This document shows positions 14,451-15,720 of a DNA stretch of 15,720 nt, in pieces. Every line of letters starts with the position of its first letter. The first letter of the stretch is position 1. Where the stretch lies: contig DAOUQS010000014.1 of NCBI GenBank assembly GCA_030625465.1, positions 1 to 15,720 of the forward strand, read 5' to 3'. The notes under the pieces are model-generated. The model worked only from the letters and a program-made list of their open reading frames with translations. It had not been told where the DNA came from and did not search any database. This DNA comes from Amylibacter sp. Its GTDB lineage: Bacteria; Pseudomonadota; Alphaproteobacteria; Rhodobacterales; Rhodobacteraceae. The position numbers were made by a program, and so were the translations under genes.

Positions 14451-15602
14451 TTACTCAGCGGTCAGTGCTTCATAGGGTGGCAAAACAGGTGGCTCGATTT
14501 CGAGTTCATCACCGCTAAAGGCTTCCAAGAAGGCGACCAATTGGCCAACTTCATCTTCGCTCAGACCCAAAGGCTTGATCTTGTCGGTTTTAGTAGAGGC
14601 CATGGTGCCGTCGGTGAAGTCATTCGACCCGCCACCGGCATTGTAGAATTCTACAACTTCTTCAAGATCCCAGAACGCGCCATTGTGCATATAAGGTGCC
14701 GTATAGGCGGTATAGCGCAATGGTGGTGTACGGAATTTACCCAAGTGATCTTTTTCCTTACTGCGGAAATATAGACCCGGATCATCCTTCAACTTACGGT
14801 ACATTTCTTGTGTCACGCCTTTGGCGAAGATCTCATAACGGTATGTGACTTGCGCCAATCCATCAGTTTCCCAACGCTCTGCCGGTGGCACACCAAGGTT
14901 GTAGTACTTCTCATCCGTGGCTTGCGCGCCGTTATGACACTGAATACAGCCAGCTTTGCCGTTGAACAGTTCCATACCTGCAACCTGTTCATCAGACAGG
15001 GCAGACGTGTCGCCAGCCAAGTATTTATCAACAGGTGTGTCGTTTACAATCAATGTACGTTCAAACGCAGCAATGGCTTTCCAAGCGTCGCCAATCAGCG
15101 GCCACTCGGTGCCAAACACCTCGTTAAAGCGGCGGCGATATTCTGGAATAAACGCTAGGCGTGTTTCCATAACATCGTTTTCACCATTACCCGCAACCGC
15201 ACCCTTAGCAGCAGACGGTGCCTGCTTTTCAAGAGATGCTGCAGAACCGGCCCAGAACAACTGGCCCAAATAGGCCGAGTTGATCACAGACTGACTGTTA
15301 CGCCAGTGAACCGTGCCCGGATAACCGCGTGACAAGCTGTCACCAAATGCCCAACCCTGGTCGGGTTCGTGGCAAGTCACACAAGCCGTTGAAGCATCAC
15401 CGCCAAGGCGGGGATCCCAGAACAGGATTTTGCCCAGTTCAATCTTTGCGGCACTTTGTTGGTTGTCGAGCGGAATTGGAGGCTCACCCAAGGCTGCCAG
15501 TGGTGGCACATCTGCCATATCCTGCGCGTTGACCATAGCAGCGTTTGTCGCAATAGCGGCAACACCGGCCAACAGTAGGAAAGTATTTTTCATCGGTTTC
15601 AT
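14451..15602 (-). CDS. Periplasmic di-heme cytochrome c peroxidase-like protein (CcpA/MauG family, IdrP-like)
   Basis: The 383-residue precursor has a signal peptide (MKPMKNTFLLLAGVAAIATN, cleavage likely after VNA at 26). Two c-type heme sites are CVTCH (74-78) and CIQCH (219-223). The C-terminal FRTPPLRYTAYTAPYMHNGA (290-309) and LEEVVEFYNAGG are typical of di-heme peroxidases. Such enzymes reduce H2O2 with electrons from small periplasmic carriers. In iodate reductase loci, IdrP1 and IdrP2 of this family are proposed to remove H2O2 formed during oxyanion reduction. I chose ATG 15602 over an open TTG at 15626: AAAGGAT lies eight bases before it and it starts the signal peptide, while the TTG overlaps the previous stop. 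It is followed 20 bases later by the Rieske leader, so the three genes form one unit. Confidence 0.9.
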   Translation of the reverse strand: MKPMKNTFLLLAGVAAIATNAAMVNAQDMADVPPLAALGEPPIPLDNQQSAAKIELGKILFWDPRLGGDASTACVTCHEPDQGWAFGDSLSRGYPGTVHWRNSQSVINSAYLGQLFWAGSAASLEKQAPSAAKGAVAGNGENDVMETRLAFIPEYRRRFNEVFGTEWPLIGDAWKAIAAFERTLIVNDTPVDKYLAGDTSALSDEQVAGMELFNGKAGCIQCHNGAQATDEKYYNLGVPPAERWETDGLAQVTYRYEIFAKGVTQEMYRKLKDDPGLYFRSKEKDHLGKFRTPPLRYTAYTAPYMHNGAFWDLEEVVEFYNAGGGSNDFTDGTMASTKTDKIKPLGLSEDEVGQLVAFLEAFSGDELEIEPPVLPPYEALTAE

Positions 15603-15622
15603 TATTCTTATCCTTTCCCTGA

Positions 15623-15720
15623 TCAATTCGGCACTTCGCGCCAGTTTTCAATGGCGGGATAGTTGGTTGAAATTGGATCTTCCCAAACATGTTCCGGACC
15701 AGTAAGCGGATCACCGGACA
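15623..15720 (-). CDS. C-terminal tail of an upstream gene (cut by window end)
   Basis: On the minus strand a frame open from the window edge encodes about 31 residues (SGDPLTGPEHVWEDPISTNY, then PAIENWREVPN) and stops with TGA at 15623-15625, 20 bases before the peroxidase ATG. The short spacing suggests the same operon. The tail is too short to name; iodate reductase loci carry a second di-heme peroxidase, which makes that an obvious candidate, but nothing in these residues proves it. Confidence 0.6.
   Translation of the reverse strand, partial: SGDPLTGPEHVWEDPISTNYPAIENWREVPN

Noticed and set aside
14451..15626. Peroxidase start at TTG 15626
   Set aside because: The TTG overlaps the stop of the preceding gene and adds residues before an already complete signal peptide; ATG 15602 has a well-placed ribosome-binding site.
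1..15720. CRISPR array, insertion sequence, integron or tRNA gene
   Set aside because: No regularly spaced repeats, transposase or integrase motifs, terminal inverted repeats or tRNA-like cloverleaf were seen in the short non-coding gaps.

Overview
The window looks like part of an alphaproteobacterial chromosome, probably a Rhodobacterales (Roseobacter-like) marine or facultatively anaerobic bacterium. This rests on codon and amino-acid flavour, an FNR-type box and the gene families present; it is inference from style, not from a marker gene. There is no rRNA, tRNA, CRISPR array, insertion sequence or phage gene in the window.

Layout. On the plus strand at the left are the 3' part of a hybrid sensor histidine kinase (1-2067) and a small nitroreductase-family gene (2174-2785). 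Everything else is on the minus strand and reads right to left: the tail of an unidentified gene (15720-15623), a di-heme cytochrome c peroxidase-like protein (15602-14451), a Rieske subunit (14307-13849, with a broken Tat leader upstream) and a large AioA/IdrA-type molybdopterin oxidoreductase (13837-11159). A 167-base gap with two strong hairpins and a very good FNR-type box follows. Then comes a tightly packed accessory run: HEAT-repeat protein, exported cupredoxin-like protein, a 35-residue membrane peptide not previously listed as an ORF, a NirV/SUMF1-like protein, a double universal-stress protein with PCP_red-like modules, a NirJ/AhbD-like radical SAM protein that also ends in a PCP_red-like module, and a HemY-like protoporphyrinogen oxidase.

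Working together. Molybdopterin subunit plus Rieske subunit plus di-heme peroxidase is the hallmark of the iodate reductase (Idr) family, a relative of arsenite oxidase (Aio). The [3Fe-4S] cysteines and an Arg-x3-His pair match AioA. Two arsenite-binding positions (His195 and Glu203 of AioA, aligned from memory) read Pro and Asn here, so an oxyanion reductase such as iodate reductase fits better than arsenite oxidase. The FNR box places the accessory run under low-oxygen control. That run adds a candidate blue-copper electron carrier, heme-synthesis enzymes and two proteins sharing PCP_red-like modules. This accessory set is the least described part of the window.

The most striking lesion or recoding candidate is an in-frame TAG codon exactly where the residue before the twin arginines of the Rieske Tat signal should be. 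The catalytic subunit has no signal of its own, so this codon decides whether the enzyme can reach the periplasm as written.
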